This document shows positions 53,017 through 61,757 of a stretch of DNA of 64,000 bases, piece after piece (within the stretch, counting starts at the first letter, position 1; each line of letters starts with the position of its first letter). A program made the translations under genes and the position numbers. Source of the stretch: Gracilimonas sp. (GTDB lineage Bacteria > Bacteroidota > Rhodothermia > Balneolales > Balneolaceae); assembly GCF_017641085.1 (NCBI RefSeq), contig NZ_JAEPPI010000003.1, positions 820,894 to 884,893 on the forward strand, read 5' to 3'. A model generated the notes under the pieces. That model did not search any database. It saw only the letters and a list, made by a program, of their open reading frames with translations, and had not been told where the DNA came from.

Positions 53017-55731
53017 ATGAAGCGCGTATATACTACTATGGCAATGGTATGTCTTTGTGTCAACTTGTTTGCACAGACTTCCTATCAAAAACAAACAGAC
53101 ACCATTGCCATTAAAACAGATGATGTAAGAAGAGGAACGGTAGATAATCCTGCCATGCAGGCCATCAGGATTGATGGTGAAAATGAAATTGTGTTAGACG
53201 GACTTTTAAGTGAGTCTATTTGGAAGAACGTCCCGATTGCAACTCAATTCACGCAGCGCGCGCCGGACGATGGCAGTGCGGCTTCTGAAAATACAGAGGT
53301 TCAGCTGCTATATACCGATGAATATATATTTGTAGGAATTATGGCCTACGACTCGGCTCCGGATTCCATTAATGCCCCACTTTTTCGGCGTGATGGTGAT
53401 GAGGCCAGCGACTGGGTTTATGTACTCTTTGACAGCTACAACGACAAAAGAACGGCTTTTACCTTTGCAATAAATCCACGGGGTGTACAAAAAGATATCC
53501 TGCTTTATGATGATACTGATGAGGATCAGCTTTGGGATGCTGTTTGGCAGGCAGAAACAAAGATTTTAAAAAACGGCTGGTCAGCAGAGATGAAAATTCC
53601 CCTTTCACAGTTGCGCTTCAGCTCTAACGATGAAGAGCAATCGTGGGGGGTTAATTTTCAGAGAAGGATTGCCCGTAATGGCGAAATATCCTTCTGGGCA
53701 CCTACCTCACAGAACGAAACCGGTATTGTTTCAAAGTTTGGAAGACTTAATGGCATTCAAAACCTGAAGGAGCCGCGCAGGCTGGAGGTTACTCCTTACG
53801 TTTCGGCCGATTTAACCCGGGTTCCTTCCTTAAATACTGATAATCCCTACTACAGCAGAAATGAATTAGGTGCGGGAATTGGTGGCGACATCAAATACGG
53901 ACTTACTTCCGATCTTACACTCACAGCTACTATTAACCCGGATTTCGGACAGGTGGAGGCCGATCCGGCCGTTATCAACTTAACGGCCAATGAAAACTTC
54001 TTCTCCGAACGCAGGCCTTTTTTCCTTGAAGGGAATGATATCTTTCAATTTGGCAATACCAAGACATTCAGCCGCTTTGGAAATCCCGTTACCTTTTATT
54101 CCAGGAGAATAGGGCGGGCTCCACAGGGCAGTTCTAACAGGGCCGGGGTTAATGCTGAGTATGTAGATCGTCCTGATTTTACAACCATTGCAGCGGCCGC
54201 CAAAGTGAGTGGAAAAACCCAAAACGGATGGTCTATTGGTTTTCTTGACGCTTATACTTTAGAAGAGGAAGCCCTATATACGGCGCCTTCCGGAAATGAA
54301 AGCTCTTTTGCTGTTGAACCGGCCACCAACTATATGGTGGCACGAACCAAGAAAGATTTTAACTCAGGCAACACCTATTTCGGAGGTTTTGCCAGCGCTG
54401 TAAACCGCAGTATTGATGGAACCTACTTCGAGGACTTCCTACGCTCATCCGCCTATCTGGGTGGTGTGGATTTTGAACATAGTTTCAACGACCGCAACTG
54501 GATTACCAGCGGTGCTTTTTCCTATAGTGTGATAAACGGTTCAAAAGAAGCTATTCAGCGAGCCCAAACTTCACCGGTCAGGCATTATGACCGCGTAGAT
54601 TCGGATCAGCTTTCGGTAAATCCAAATAATACAAGCTTGTCCGGTTTTGCGACAGAAATTAGTATCCAGAAAAGAGGAGGAGATGATAACTGGATGACCT
54701 CTTTAACCTATTCGGATGTTTCTCCCGGATATGAGACAAACGACATCGGCTTCCAAAACCGAGCCGATTACAGGTCTATCAATGGAGGGGTGGTGTTCCG
54801 GGAAACTGATCCTAAGTTGTTGCAGTACTTTGAGACATGGTTGTTTAAGGGGAATGCCTGGAATTATGATGGAGATATGATTAACAACTGGTATGGAACC
54901 GGCGGCTTCATGCGCTTTGATAACCTCTGGACGTTCAACTACAACGCAAATGTATCCGGTGATCAGTTAATGGATCGCACCACCCGTGGTGGCCCTGTAA
55001 TGGAGCGGCCGAGAGACTGGAATTTTAATCTGAACCTGAGTACCAATCAAAATAAAGATGTGTCGTTTCATTTTGGCACTTTTCAGCGACAGGATGTTTC
55101 CGGTGAATTTGATAATAATATTTGGATGGGGGTTACCTTTCTGCCTACCACATTTATTCAAATATCGGTTTCCCCGGAGTTTGGTTATCAGCGGGATACG
55201 GATCAGTACGTGACCAAAGTTCAAGATGTCAACGCTACCTCCACCTATGGCAACCGGTATGTATTTGCGGATATAAAGCAGCGAAGTTTTATGACCAGTG
55301 TAAGGGTAAACTGGACCTTCTCGCCTACCATGAGTTTACAGACTTATGTGCGTCCGTTTATAGCCAGCGGTGAATACACGCACTTTAAGGAATTTGCTGA
55401 ACCGCGAACCTATAATTTTGACCGCTATGGTGAAGATAAGGGAACCATCAGCAAGGCAGGAGACGAGTACTCCGTAGATCCCGATGGAGCAGGAGGTTCG
55501 CCGGCTTTTAATTTCCGTGATCCGGATTTTAACTTCCGCTCAGTACAAGGTAACGCGGTATTCCGATGGGAATATGCCCCGGGATCAACTCTGTTTCTTG
55601 TGTGGCAGCAACAGCGGGATGATTTTGTTAGAATGGGTAATTTCGATCTCGGCAGAGATCTGGATGGCCTGTTCAGTGCCAAACCAACCAATGTATTTCT
55701 CGTGAAACTGAGCTACTGGTTCGGTACCTGA
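53017..55731 (+). CDS. DUF5916 outer-membrane protein with CBM9-like N-terminal domain
   Basis: A 904-residue exported protein with a signal peptide (cleavage near LFAQ, residue 20). A CBM9-like domain (about 45-240: IDGENEIVLDGLLSESIWKNV, TEVQLLYTDEYIFVGIMAYDS, GWSAEMKIPLSQLRF) is followed by the DUF5916 domain (about 260-904), a likely beta-barrel with alternating aromatic strands. Typical phrases are NPDFGQVEADPAVINLTANENFFSERRPFF and a C-terminal strand ending VKLSYWFGT. Function is unknown. It is the last gene of the sigma module and seems to have its own ECF-type promoter. A strong terminator follows. Confidence 0.92.
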   Translation: MKRVYTTMAMVCLCVNLFAQTSYQKQTDTIAIKTDDVRRGTVDNPAMQAIRIDGENEIVLDGLLSESIWKNVPIATQFTQRAPDDGSAASENTEVQLLYTDEYIFVGIMAYDSAPDSINAPLFRRDGDEASDWVYVLFDSYNDKRTAFTFAINPRGVQKDILLYDDTDEDQLWDAVWQAETKILKNGWSAEMKIPLSQLRFSSNDEEQSWGVNFQRRIARNGEISFWAPTSQNETGIVSKFGRLNGIQNLKEPRRLEVTPYVSADLTRVPSLNTDNPYYSRNELGAGIGGDIKYGLTSDLTLTATINPDFGQVEADPAVINLTANENFFSERRPFFLEGNDIFQFGNTKTFSRFGNPVTFYSRRIGRAPQGSSNRAGVNAEYVDRPDFTTIAAAAKVSGKTQNGWSIGFLDAYTLEEEALYTAPSGNESSFAVEPATNYMVARTKKDFNSGNTYFGGFASAVNRSIDGTYFEDFLRSSAYLGGVDFEHSFNDRNWITSGAFSYSVINGSKEAIQRAQTSPVRHYDRVDSDQLSVNPNNTSLSGFATEISIQKRGGDDNWMTSLTYSDVSPGYETNDIGFQNRADYRSINGGVVFRETDPKLLQYFETWLFKGNAWNYDGDMINNWYGTGGFMRFDNLWTFNYNANVSGDQLMDRTTRGGPVMERPRDWNFNLNLSTNQNKDVSFHFGTFQRQDVSGEFDNNIWMGVTFLPTTFIQISVSPEFGYQRDTDQYVTKVQDVNATSTYGNRYVFADIKQRSFMTSVRVNWTFSPTMSLQTYVRPFIASGEYTHFKEFAEPRTYNFDRYGEDKGTISKAGDEYSVDPDGAGGSPAFNFRDPDFNFRSVQGNAVFRWEYAPGSTLFLVWQQQRDDFVRMGNFDLGRDLDGLFSAKPTNVFLVKLSYWFGT

Positions 55732-55763
55732 TAACCTAATTCATGTATACATAGATATATCAG

Positions 55764-55790
55764 AAAGGGCGCACAAATGCGCCCTTTTTT
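55764..55790 (+). terminator. Rho-independent terminator of the DUF5916 gene
   Basis: A perfect 10-bp hairpin (AAAGGGCGCA / TGCGCCCTTT, CAAA loop) with a T-run, 32 bases after the stop codon and before the convergent DUF2892 gene. Confidence 0.92.
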
Positions 55791-55826
55791 ATGCTGATTT
55801 GGATCAGTTCATGTGATGTAGTTGTT

Positions 55827-56036
55827 TTACTCCACCGATGTCTTACATGTTTTTAGCCCAAATGGTGCATACAAAGGGCAGAAGCTTACCAGGCTTGTAA
55901 GCACAAATACTCCGGCTAGTACCAATAATACGATGCCCCATGTGCCGGTAACCGTTCCGGTGAAGTAAAGAGCAACAAATATAATCGCTAAAACAAAGCG
56001 TATAATTTTATCAGCAGAACCCATATTCTTTTTCAT
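55827..56036 (-). CDS. DUF2892 membrane protein
   Basis: A 69-residue inner-membrane protein (DUF2892, YgaP-like): KKNMGSADKIIRFVLAIIF opens it, followed by two helices and the CPLYAPFGLKTC tail with conserved cysteines. I chose the Met preceded by GAGG (TGAGGTTACT); the frame is open upstream for 11 codons. The role is unknown; relatives are linked to rhodanese domains and sulfur stress. Confidence 0.88.
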   Translation of the reverse strand: MKKNMGSADKIIRFVLAIIFVALYFTGTVTGTWGIVLLVLAGVFVLTSLVSFCPLYAPFGLKTCKTSVE

Positions 56037-56056
56037 AGTAACCTCAGTTTTTTTTG

Positions 56057-56149
56057 TTAGATAATCCATTTAAATAAAAAAACTAAACCTGTAATTATTA
56101 GTACACAGAGTACACAAACGGCAAGAAGTTTTAGTATTTTCACCCGCAC
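56057..56149 (-). CDS. Candidate small single-helix membrane peptide
   Basis: A possible 30-residue peptide starting at GTG: VRVKILKLLAVCV followed by an uninterrupted hydrophobic helix (LCVLIITGLVFLFKW). It lies 20 bases upstream of the DUF2892 gene on the same strand and could be its operon partner. No ribosome-binding site is evident, and the frame extends upstream without family traits, so this may be chance. Confidence 0.35.
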   Translation of the reverse strand: MRVKILKLLAVCVLCVLIITGLVFLFKWII

Positions 56150-56231
56150 AATAAAATTTATTTTTGAAGGTTTTGTGAACTTGTTATCACAGGTGAATAG
56201 TAACTGAACTAATTCTTTATTAAAAGCAGCA

Positions 56232-56924
56232 ATGAATACACAGCATCTAACAGCAGAACAGGTAAAATCAATACAATCCAGTTTCATTAATAAAGTTTAT
56301 GGCTGGATGGCCCTTGCCCTTGCCATAACCGGATTTGTGGCCTTGAGGGTAGTCGATTCCGGCTTTGTGGAAACCATGGCACAAAACCAGATTTTGTTTT
56401 TCGGCATTATTATAGCTGAACTGGGTCTGGTAGTTTGGTTGTCAGGAAGAATCAATAGTATGAATGCAAGCATGGCTATCGGGCTTTTCTTGTTATACTC
56501 CGCGCTAAACGGGCTCACATTCTCTATTTTATTTCTGGTTTATACCTCGGCTTCTATTGCTTCAACGTTTTTTATAACAGCTGGTACATTCGGGGTGACG
56601 AGCGCCTACGGGTATTTCACCAAAAAGGACCTCTCCAGCATTGGTAATATTGCCTTTATGGGGCTGATTGGGATTATCATTGCCACCGTTGTGAATATAT
56701 TCGTTCATAGTGAGATGCTCTACTGGGGCATAACCTACATCGGTGTGCTGGTTTTTGTGGGATTGACTGCCTACGACACACAGAAGATGAAAAAGATGAG
56801 CCTGGAAGTGGATGTAGAATCCGAGGAGGGAAGTAAAGGCGCTATTATGGGAGCCCTTGCCTTGTACCTCGACTTCATTAACATGTTTATTTTCTTGTTG
56901 CGAATTTTCGGAGACCGGCGGTAA
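56232..56924 (+). CDS. Bax inhibitor-1/YccA family membrane protein
   Basis: A 230-residue protein with seven transmembrane helices of the BI-1/YccA/TMBIM family. Motifs: FINKVYGWMALALAITG at the first helix, LNGLTFSILFLVYT, FGVTSAYGYFTKKDLSSIG, and the C-terminal GLTAYDTQKMKKM and ALYLDFINMFIFLLRIFG. YccA interacts with FtsH; other members leak calcium. The gene is convergent with the creatininase gene with a two-base gap. Confidence 0.95.
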   Translation: MNTQHLTAEQVKSIQSSFINKVYGWMALALAITGFVALRVVDSGFVETMAQNQILFFGIIIAELGLVVWLSGRINSMNASMAIGLFLLYSALNGLTFSILFLVYTSASIASTFFITAGTFGVTSAYGYFTKKDLSSIGNIAFMGLIGIIIATVVNIFVHSEMLYWGITYIGVLVFVGLTAYDTQKMKKMSLEVDVESEEGSKGAIMGALALYLDFINMFIFLLRIFGDRR

Positions 56925-56926
56925 TT

Positions 56927-57691
56927 TTATTCATATAAATCGTCTTTATCTGCCCGGGCGAGCTCAATCATGAACCCGGCCATTTTTTGGGTAACCGCTT
57001 TGAAATACTTTTCGCCCTTTTCGGCAGAAGCTTTTTTTGGATTACCTATTCCGGTATCGTCGGTTACCTGAGACCATGGCCGTTCAGCCCATGCCCAGTC
57101 TTCTGTCAGTGCTTTTATTTTGCTCTTTCGTTCACTGCCCGGACCTGCTTCATCGAGTGATAAAACCAATTCGGGTCTGAGATGTAAGAGTAAACTGGTT
57201 TCAAGTTCATCGGCATGATCTCCATCTTCATCAAAAAACTGCTTTTTGTCGAGCGATTTAAACCAATCGGCCACGCAAAGAAACATGTCGGGAAATTCCA
57301 GCCCAAGTTCCCTTACTATCGGTTTGAAGTTATTTCCTCCATGGCTGTTGAGGATCAATAGTTTATGAATTCCCTGACGGTTTAATACCGTGATCACATC
57401 TTTAAGAATGGTAACCTGGGTACTTGGGTTTAGGTTCATATCAAGGTAAATATCGGATTGTCCGGTGTTCACCCCGAAAGGGATAGTTGGCAGAACGATG
57501 ACTTTGGCATCTTGCTCCCATGCCAGCCGGGCCGATTCTGCAGCGATATGATCTGCTTCAATGACATCGGTAGCGTAGGGTAGATGGTAATTATGTGCCT
57601 CGGTTGCGCCCCAGGGAAGGATGGCGAGCTCGAAGTTGGCATCTTTCAGGTTCTTCCAGTTGGTCTCAGCTAAAATGTATGGTCTGATCAT
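56927..57691 (-). CDS. Creatininase family protein
   Basis: A 254-residue cytosolic metal-dependent amidohydrolase-like enzyme. Metal-binding motifs are present: LPWGATEAHNYHLPYATDV (Glu and His), EADHIAAESA, ILNSHGGNNFKPI and DGDHADELETSLLL (His, Asp, Glu). The family includes creatininase and mycofactocin MftE; this member's substrate is unknown. No mycofactocin genes are nearby. Confidence 0.92.
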   Translation of the reverse strand: MIRPYILAETNWKNLKDANFELAILPWGATEAHNYHLPYATDVIEADHIAAESARLAWEQDAKVIVLPTIPFGVNTGQSDIYLDMNLNPSTQVTILKDVITVLNRQGIHKLLILNSHGGNNFKPIVRELGLEFPDMFLCVADWFKSLDKKQFFDEDGDHADELETSLLLHLRPELVLSLDEAGPGSERKSKIKALTEDWAWAERPWSQVTDDTGIGNPKKASAEKGEKYFKAVTQKMAGFMIELARADKDDLYE

Positions 57692-57863
57692 CTTAAAAAA
57701 GGAGTAAGGGTTACACGGTTAATCGCAAAACGTTGAGCTCAAAAGTATGGAACAGCAATTGATATTGGAAACCATGAAGCCGATTTCTCAACTAAGGATA
57801 TATTTTGCTTCAGTATGGATTGAAATGACCGTCTAAATTGTATTGCTGACAAAAGCATAAACC

Positions 57864-58118
57864 ATGGCAGACTTCAGTAACCTAACTCAATCCGACAAAA
57901 GCAGAATTATAGAAATGGCATGGGAAGACCGAACTCCCTTTGATGCTATCGAATTTCAGTTTGGCCTTACCGAAGATGAAACTATTGAGCTGATGCGCTC
58001 CGAAATGAAACGCTCCAGCTTTAAAATGTGGAGAGAACGAGTCTCCGGTAGAGATACCAAACACCGCAAAAAACGCAAAGAGGATGTTAAGCGGTTCGTG
58101 AGCCCCAATCAGTATTAG
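57864..58118 (+). CDS. TIGR03643/DUF2805 family protein
   Basis: An 84-residue basic protein matching TIGR03643: IIEMAWEDRTPFDAIEFQFGLTEDETIELMRSEMKRSSFKMWRERV is the family core, with a Lys/Arg-rich tail (KHRKKRKED). It looks helical with an HTH-like part. The function is unknown. It is followed 14 bases later by the end of the convergent amidohydrolase gene. Confidence 0.9.
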   Translation: MADFSNLTQSDKSRIIEMAWEDRTPFDAIEFQFGLTEDETIELMRSEMKRSSFKMWRERVSGRDTKHRKKRKEDVKRFVSPNQY

Positions 58119-58132
58119 TAATGGGGTGATGG

Positions 58133-59542
58133 TTAGTCTTGAGTTTGGGGCAACTCGTTCAAAGATTCGGACGTCAAAAGCTCTCCATTGGAAACAACAG
58201 CGTGAATATTCGTAGTGTTGCGTATATCGGATAATGGATTGGCATTCAGAATAACCAAATCTGCTTTTTTACCGGCATCGATACTTCCAACCCGTCCGTA
58301 ATCACCAAAGAAATGAGCACCATTATATGAAGAGGCCTGAAGGGCCTGCAACGGAGTCATTCCTGATTTCACAAAAGCTTCCAATTCACGGTGGAGCGAT
58401 ATTCCCGGATATACATACGAATTATAAGCTCCCGCATCCGAGCCTGCCAATAACTTCACACCTGCTTGTTGCATATCGCGGGTTACTTTTTTGAAAAGGT
58501 CATTCAGCTCTTTCTCAAACTGTATGGCTTCAGCATCTCTTCGCTGTGCCGAGCGAACCCGGCGCTGATATGTTTGGCGGATGTCATCAGGAATATATTG
58601 CAAGTACTCATCCCCCGAGTGATCTTCTTCTTGAAGAAAGCTCAGAACATCATCAATATGAAGAGTAGGTACCACATATACATTTTCATCGGCTAATGTC
58701 TGATAAAAAACACGGGCGGTATCTTCGTTATAACTGTCTTTCAATTCAGCTACGGCATCCCAAAACCCAAGCTGACCATTATACACCTTACTGGTGATTT
58801 CTCCTTCCCGGTCAGAAGTGCCCTTTAAAACATAATAGAGATGTTCAATTCCATCCAAGCCGGCCGTAATGGTATCATCAATAAAAATGCTCATAGGCAT
58901 ATGGCCCGTAACGGTAAGCCCGCGTTCCTCAGCGTGACGAATAATTTCCAGGTAAGCCTCGCCACTTAACGTGCTCTCATAGATCTTTATGTAATCGACA
59001 CCCATGGATTGAAGAGAGTCGAGAGCTTGGGTGATATCCTCACTACTCTGCACTTCAATGGAGCCTTCCCAGGTTGGATCGGGCCCGTCAATTTTTGGCC
59101 CCGATGTATAGATATAGGGTCCGGTCAGCGTGTCAGCCTTAATTTCAGATCGCCATTCAAAAATAGAGGAGGTTAAGTCACCACCGGCATACCGAACAGT
59201 TGTAACTCCGTTGGCCATATAAAGAGGCAGCATTTCTTTGTTTGAACCGATAAGATCCTGCCCACCGCGTAAATGAATGTGCATATCCCACAAGCCCGGA
59301 ATGGCAAAATTACCTTGCATGGAGACCGATCTCGCGCCCTCAGTATTTTTACTTCCATCTTCAAAAATATCCTTAATGGCGTTTCCTTCAATAAGTATGG
59401 AATGATTTTCAGCGATATCACCGGTTTCTATATCAATAACATGGAGGCCGGATAGAAGAAGCTGATCGGATTGGTTTTGAGTAGTGCAGGCATTCAGGAT
59501 AATGAATGCGAGTAAAAAAGCAGAAAATAGGAAGGTCTTCAT
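58133..59542 (-). CDS. Amidohydrolase family lipoprotein
   Basis: A 469-residue metal-dependent hydrolase with a lipobox (LNAC, Cys 19), so periplasmic and membrane-anchored. Metal-site motifs: GLWDMHIHLRGG (His-x-His), IKIYESTL (candidate bridging Lys), TVTGHMPM (His), GIEHLYYVLKG (His) and LLAGSDAGAYN (Asp). The C-terminus carries the usual GSIDAGKKADLVILNANPL. Relatives include imidazolonepropionase-like and prolidase enzymes; the substrate is unknown. It is the second amidohydrolase lipoprotein in the window (the other is at 30174). Confidence 0.92.
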   Translation of the reverse strand: MKTFLFSAFLLAFIILNACTTQNQSDQLLLSGLHVIDIETGDIAENHSILIEGNAIKDIFEDGSKNTEGARSVSMQGNFAIPGLWDMHIHLRGGQDLIGSNKEMLPLYMANGVTTVRYAGGDLTSSIFEWRSEIKADTLTGPYIYTSGPKIDGPDPTWEGSIEVQSSEDITQALDSLQSMGVDYIKIYESTLSGEAYLEIIRHAEERGLTVTGHMPMSIFIDDTITAGLDGIEHLYYVLKGTSDREGEITSKVYNGQLGFWDAVAELKDSYNEDTARVFYQTLADENVYVVPTLHIDDVLSFLQEEDHSGDEYLQYIPDDIRQTYQRRVRSAQRRDAEAIQFEKELNDLFKKVTRDMQQAGVKLLAGSDAGAYNSYVYPGISLHRELEAFVKSGMTPLQALQASSYNGAHFFGDYGRVGSIDAGKKADLVILNANPLSDIRNTTNIHAVVSNGELLTSESLNELPQTQD

Positions 59543-59730
59543 AGCTTGGAGGAATTGTTATTAGCTAACATTGAATTTGAATGGTATCACATCAAGGGGA
59601 TGATAGGAAGAAGCACAGACATTCTTTTACTTCATTTATCACCATGAAAGTATGAATGATTGCTCGGTCATATTCAAATAACCGGAAGAGACACAAACTG
59701 TTGTGTTGCCTGGAAGTGGAATAAGTCGTA

Positions 59731-59753
59731 TTATTGCAACTTAGTCGCAATAA
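59731..59753. promoter_or_regulatory. Palindromic Fur-family operator upstream of the Zur-like gene
   Basis: TTATTGC (59731-59737), a nine-base spacer and GCAATAA (59747-59753) form a perfect 7-bp inverted repeat of total length 23 bp, centred 18 bases before the Fur-family start codon. Its size and AT-rich arms are like Fur/Zur boxes. It is the obvious autoregulatory site. Confidence 0.6.
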
Positions 59754-59759
59754 AGAAAT

Positions 59760-60134
59760 ATGCCGAGAAGAAAAACACAATCAAGTACGGAAATCTTATC
59801 AACACTGAAGGCAGCCGATTCGGCCATGAGTCATCAGATGATCGAAGAAGCCCTGAGCATCGAAGTGGACAGGGCTACGATATACCGGGTATTAAACCGG
59901 TTTTATGAGGACGGATTGGTACATCGTGTAATCGGGGAAAACGGGAAACAGTATTTCGCTTTATGTGAAAACTGTGAAAAGAACGATCACAGCCACGATC
60001 ATTTCCATTTTCGGTGCAAGAACTGTGGGAAGGTAGAATGCCTGACCCGGGAAATTCAGATTAAGCTGCCCGAGGGTTACATGGCCGAAAATTTCAATGG
60101 AATGGTTTCCGGATATTGCTCCGGTTGTGCCTAA
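59760..60134 (+). CDS. Fur family transcriptional regulator (Zur-like)
   Basis: A 124-residue metal-sensing repressor. The winged-helix part includes MSHQMIEEALSIEVDRATIYRVLNRFYEDGLVHRV (about 23-57). Metal-site residues: C69 and C72, a His cluster (H77, H79, H81, H83), and two structural-zinc pairs C86/C89 and C120/C123. The His cluster is typical of zinc or iron sensing. It lies in the same operon as merC, which points to zinc or mercury rather than iron; the assignment is inference. A perfect palindromic operator precedes it. Confidence 0.9.
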   Translation: MPRRKTQSSTEILSTLKAADSAMSHQMIEEALSIEVDRATIYRVLNRFYEDGLVHRVIGENGKQYFALCENCEKNDHSHDHFHFRCKNCGKVECLTREIQIKLPEGYMAENFNGMVSGYCSGCA

Positions 60135-60156
60135 TGTGACTCAGGAAAAGTATTTC

Positions 60157-60540
60157 ATGCAGAAGAAAATCATAAATTTATCAAAAGGGTTCTGGGATCG
60201 GTTGGGCATAGGTTTGTCCGGTTTATGTGCCATCCATTGTTTGCTGGTGCCGGTTTTTGTTTCGCTGATTCCACTGTGGCCTACCCTGGATAACTTTCAC
60301 GAATACACGCACCTGGTGTTTTTTCTGGCAATAGCCCCGGCGGTCATTTTGTCTGTCAAAAACCGTAAGAACCTTAAATCTATCTCCGGTTATTTATTCG
60401 TGGGGCTTGCCATCATATTTGTAGCCTGGTTTTTTAATCACCAGCTTGGAGATTACGGTGAAGCAGGGGTTACATTGGTGGGCAGCTTGCTGTTGATACG
60501 AGGACATTGGCTGAATTATAAAACCAAAAGTATCAGCTGA
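60157..60540 (+). CDS. MerC-domain membrane protein
   Basis: A 127-residue protein with four transmembrane helices and the MerC signature CAIHC (C24, H27, C28) in SGLCAIHCLLVP. MerC proteins carry mercury or zinc across membranes. I chose the Met preceded by AGGAAA; the frame is open for 20 codons upstream, overlapping the Fur-family gene. It lies 22 bases after that regulator and is probably controlled by it through the 59731 operator. Its end overlaps the convergent oxidoreductase gene by eight bases. Confidence 0.9.
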   Translation: MQKKIINLSKGFWDRLGIGLSGLCAIHCLLVPVFVSLIPLWPTLDNFHEYTHLVFFLAIAPAVILSVKNRKNLKSISGYLFVGLAIIFVAWFFNHQLGDYGEAGVTLVGSLLLIRGHWLNYKTKSIS

Positions 60541-61645
60541 CATTCTTCTGAAGCAATTGCAGAACTTTTTCTGCACACCCCCAGCTTAGGGTTACCCCGG
60601 CGCCTCCGTGCCCGTAGTTATGGATGAAAAGCCTGTTGTGCATTTGTTCGGCTTCAAGTCGTAATCCATCTTCATTTTTACGAAGATACCGGTAGCCAAT
60701 CTTCACCTTTCTTTTGGTGAATCGGTCGATTTCCATCCCAAAGCTTTCCTGCAGAATATCTTTATGAAGAGTGTACATCTGTTCGGGAATTACAATGCCG
60801 TCAATTTTCTTATTTGGGGAGATGGTTTGTTCTCCGGTCCATTTTCCATGTTTGTCCAACCGTCCTTCCTGTCGACTCCCCCCCAAAATCCAACCATCGC
60901 TTCTGGGATAGAAATAAACATCCTGCGCATTCCCTGATTCCGTATGGTAGATTTCTGTTCCCTGTGAAAAATTATAAGAAACGATATCTCCATTGGGACT
61001 CTTCAAAATGGGAGCGTCTAAAATTTGAAGAAGATGCCCGCGATATAGAAGTCCATTGGGGTCATTAAAGAGTTCTACAGACCCAAGTCCGGAACAGTTT
61101 ATAACGATATCGAAAGGAAGACCCTTTAAATCTTCTTTTTCCAGTGATTGAATTTGAAGCTCGGCTCCGGCCTTAAGTACCGAATTCAAAAGGGCCGGGT
61201 AGTACAGTGACCAATCGCAGAAATAGCAGTTGAATTTCCAACCCGCCTGAATGGCAATTCTGGAATGTGTGGGGTGAAAAGAATCCCGAAATTCTTCAAG
61301 AGGAGAGAAGCCTTCCATGTATTGGGCGTAGCCGGGGCAGTCTTTCACGAAAGCAAAAAGCTCGAAGTGTTCGTGAACTTTCAACCCGGGGAATTGCCGT
61401 TCATATAGTGCATCAAAATGGGAGAGGCTTTCTTTGAATATGGAATCAATTTCAGCGGAATTGACACTGCGGGGAATCACCGAAGCAGCCGGAAACAGGC
61501 TGCTGAAGGTAGGGTCGTTCCGGGCTATTCTTGGATCAGATTCCGATAGTATTGTGACCTTCCAATTGTGTTGTTGAAGAAGTTTAGCAACGCTTAATCC
61601 GCTTACTCCGCAACCAATAATACAGACGTTTCTTTCTTTACTCAT
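60533..61645 (-). CDS. D-amino-acid oxidase-like FAD oxidoreductase
   Basis: A 370-residue flavoprotein of the DAO family. The Rossmann motif is IIGCGVSGLSVAKLL (about 9-23), the NCSGLGSVELF motif lies mid-chain, and the C-terminal HNYGHGGAGVTLSWGCA is the classic D-amino-acid-oxidase signature. It should oxidise a D-amino acid to the imino acid with H2O2 formation; the side chain preference is unknown. No signal peptide is present, so it is cytosolic. It converges on merC. Confidence 0.9.
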   Translation of the reverse strand: MSKERNVCIIGCGVSGLSVAKLLQQHNWKVTILSESDPRIARNDPTFSSLFPAASVIPRSVNSAEIDSIFKESLSHFDALYERQFPGLKVHEHFELFAFVKDCPGYAQYMEGFSPLEEFRDSFHPTHSRIAIQAGWKFNCYFCDWSLYYPALLNSVLKAGAELQIQSLEKEDLKGLPFDIVINCSGLGSVELFNDPNGLLYRGHLLQILDAPILKSPNGDIVSYNFSQGTEIYHTESGNAQDVYFYPRSDGWILGGSRQEGRLDKHGKWTGEQTISPNKKIDGIVIPEQMYTLHKDILQESFGMEIDRFTKRKVKIGYRYLRKNEDGLRLEAEQMHNRLFIHNYGHGGAGVTLSWGCAEKVLQLLQKNVS

Positions 61646-61757
61646 ACCAAAATATAAAGGCTTTAAAGTTGGAATAAATTAATTTTCAGCCCGGCTAATA
61701 TGTTGTTTCAAGTATCTAATTTTGGTAATTTTAATTATCAACAGACAGGCTTTTTAC

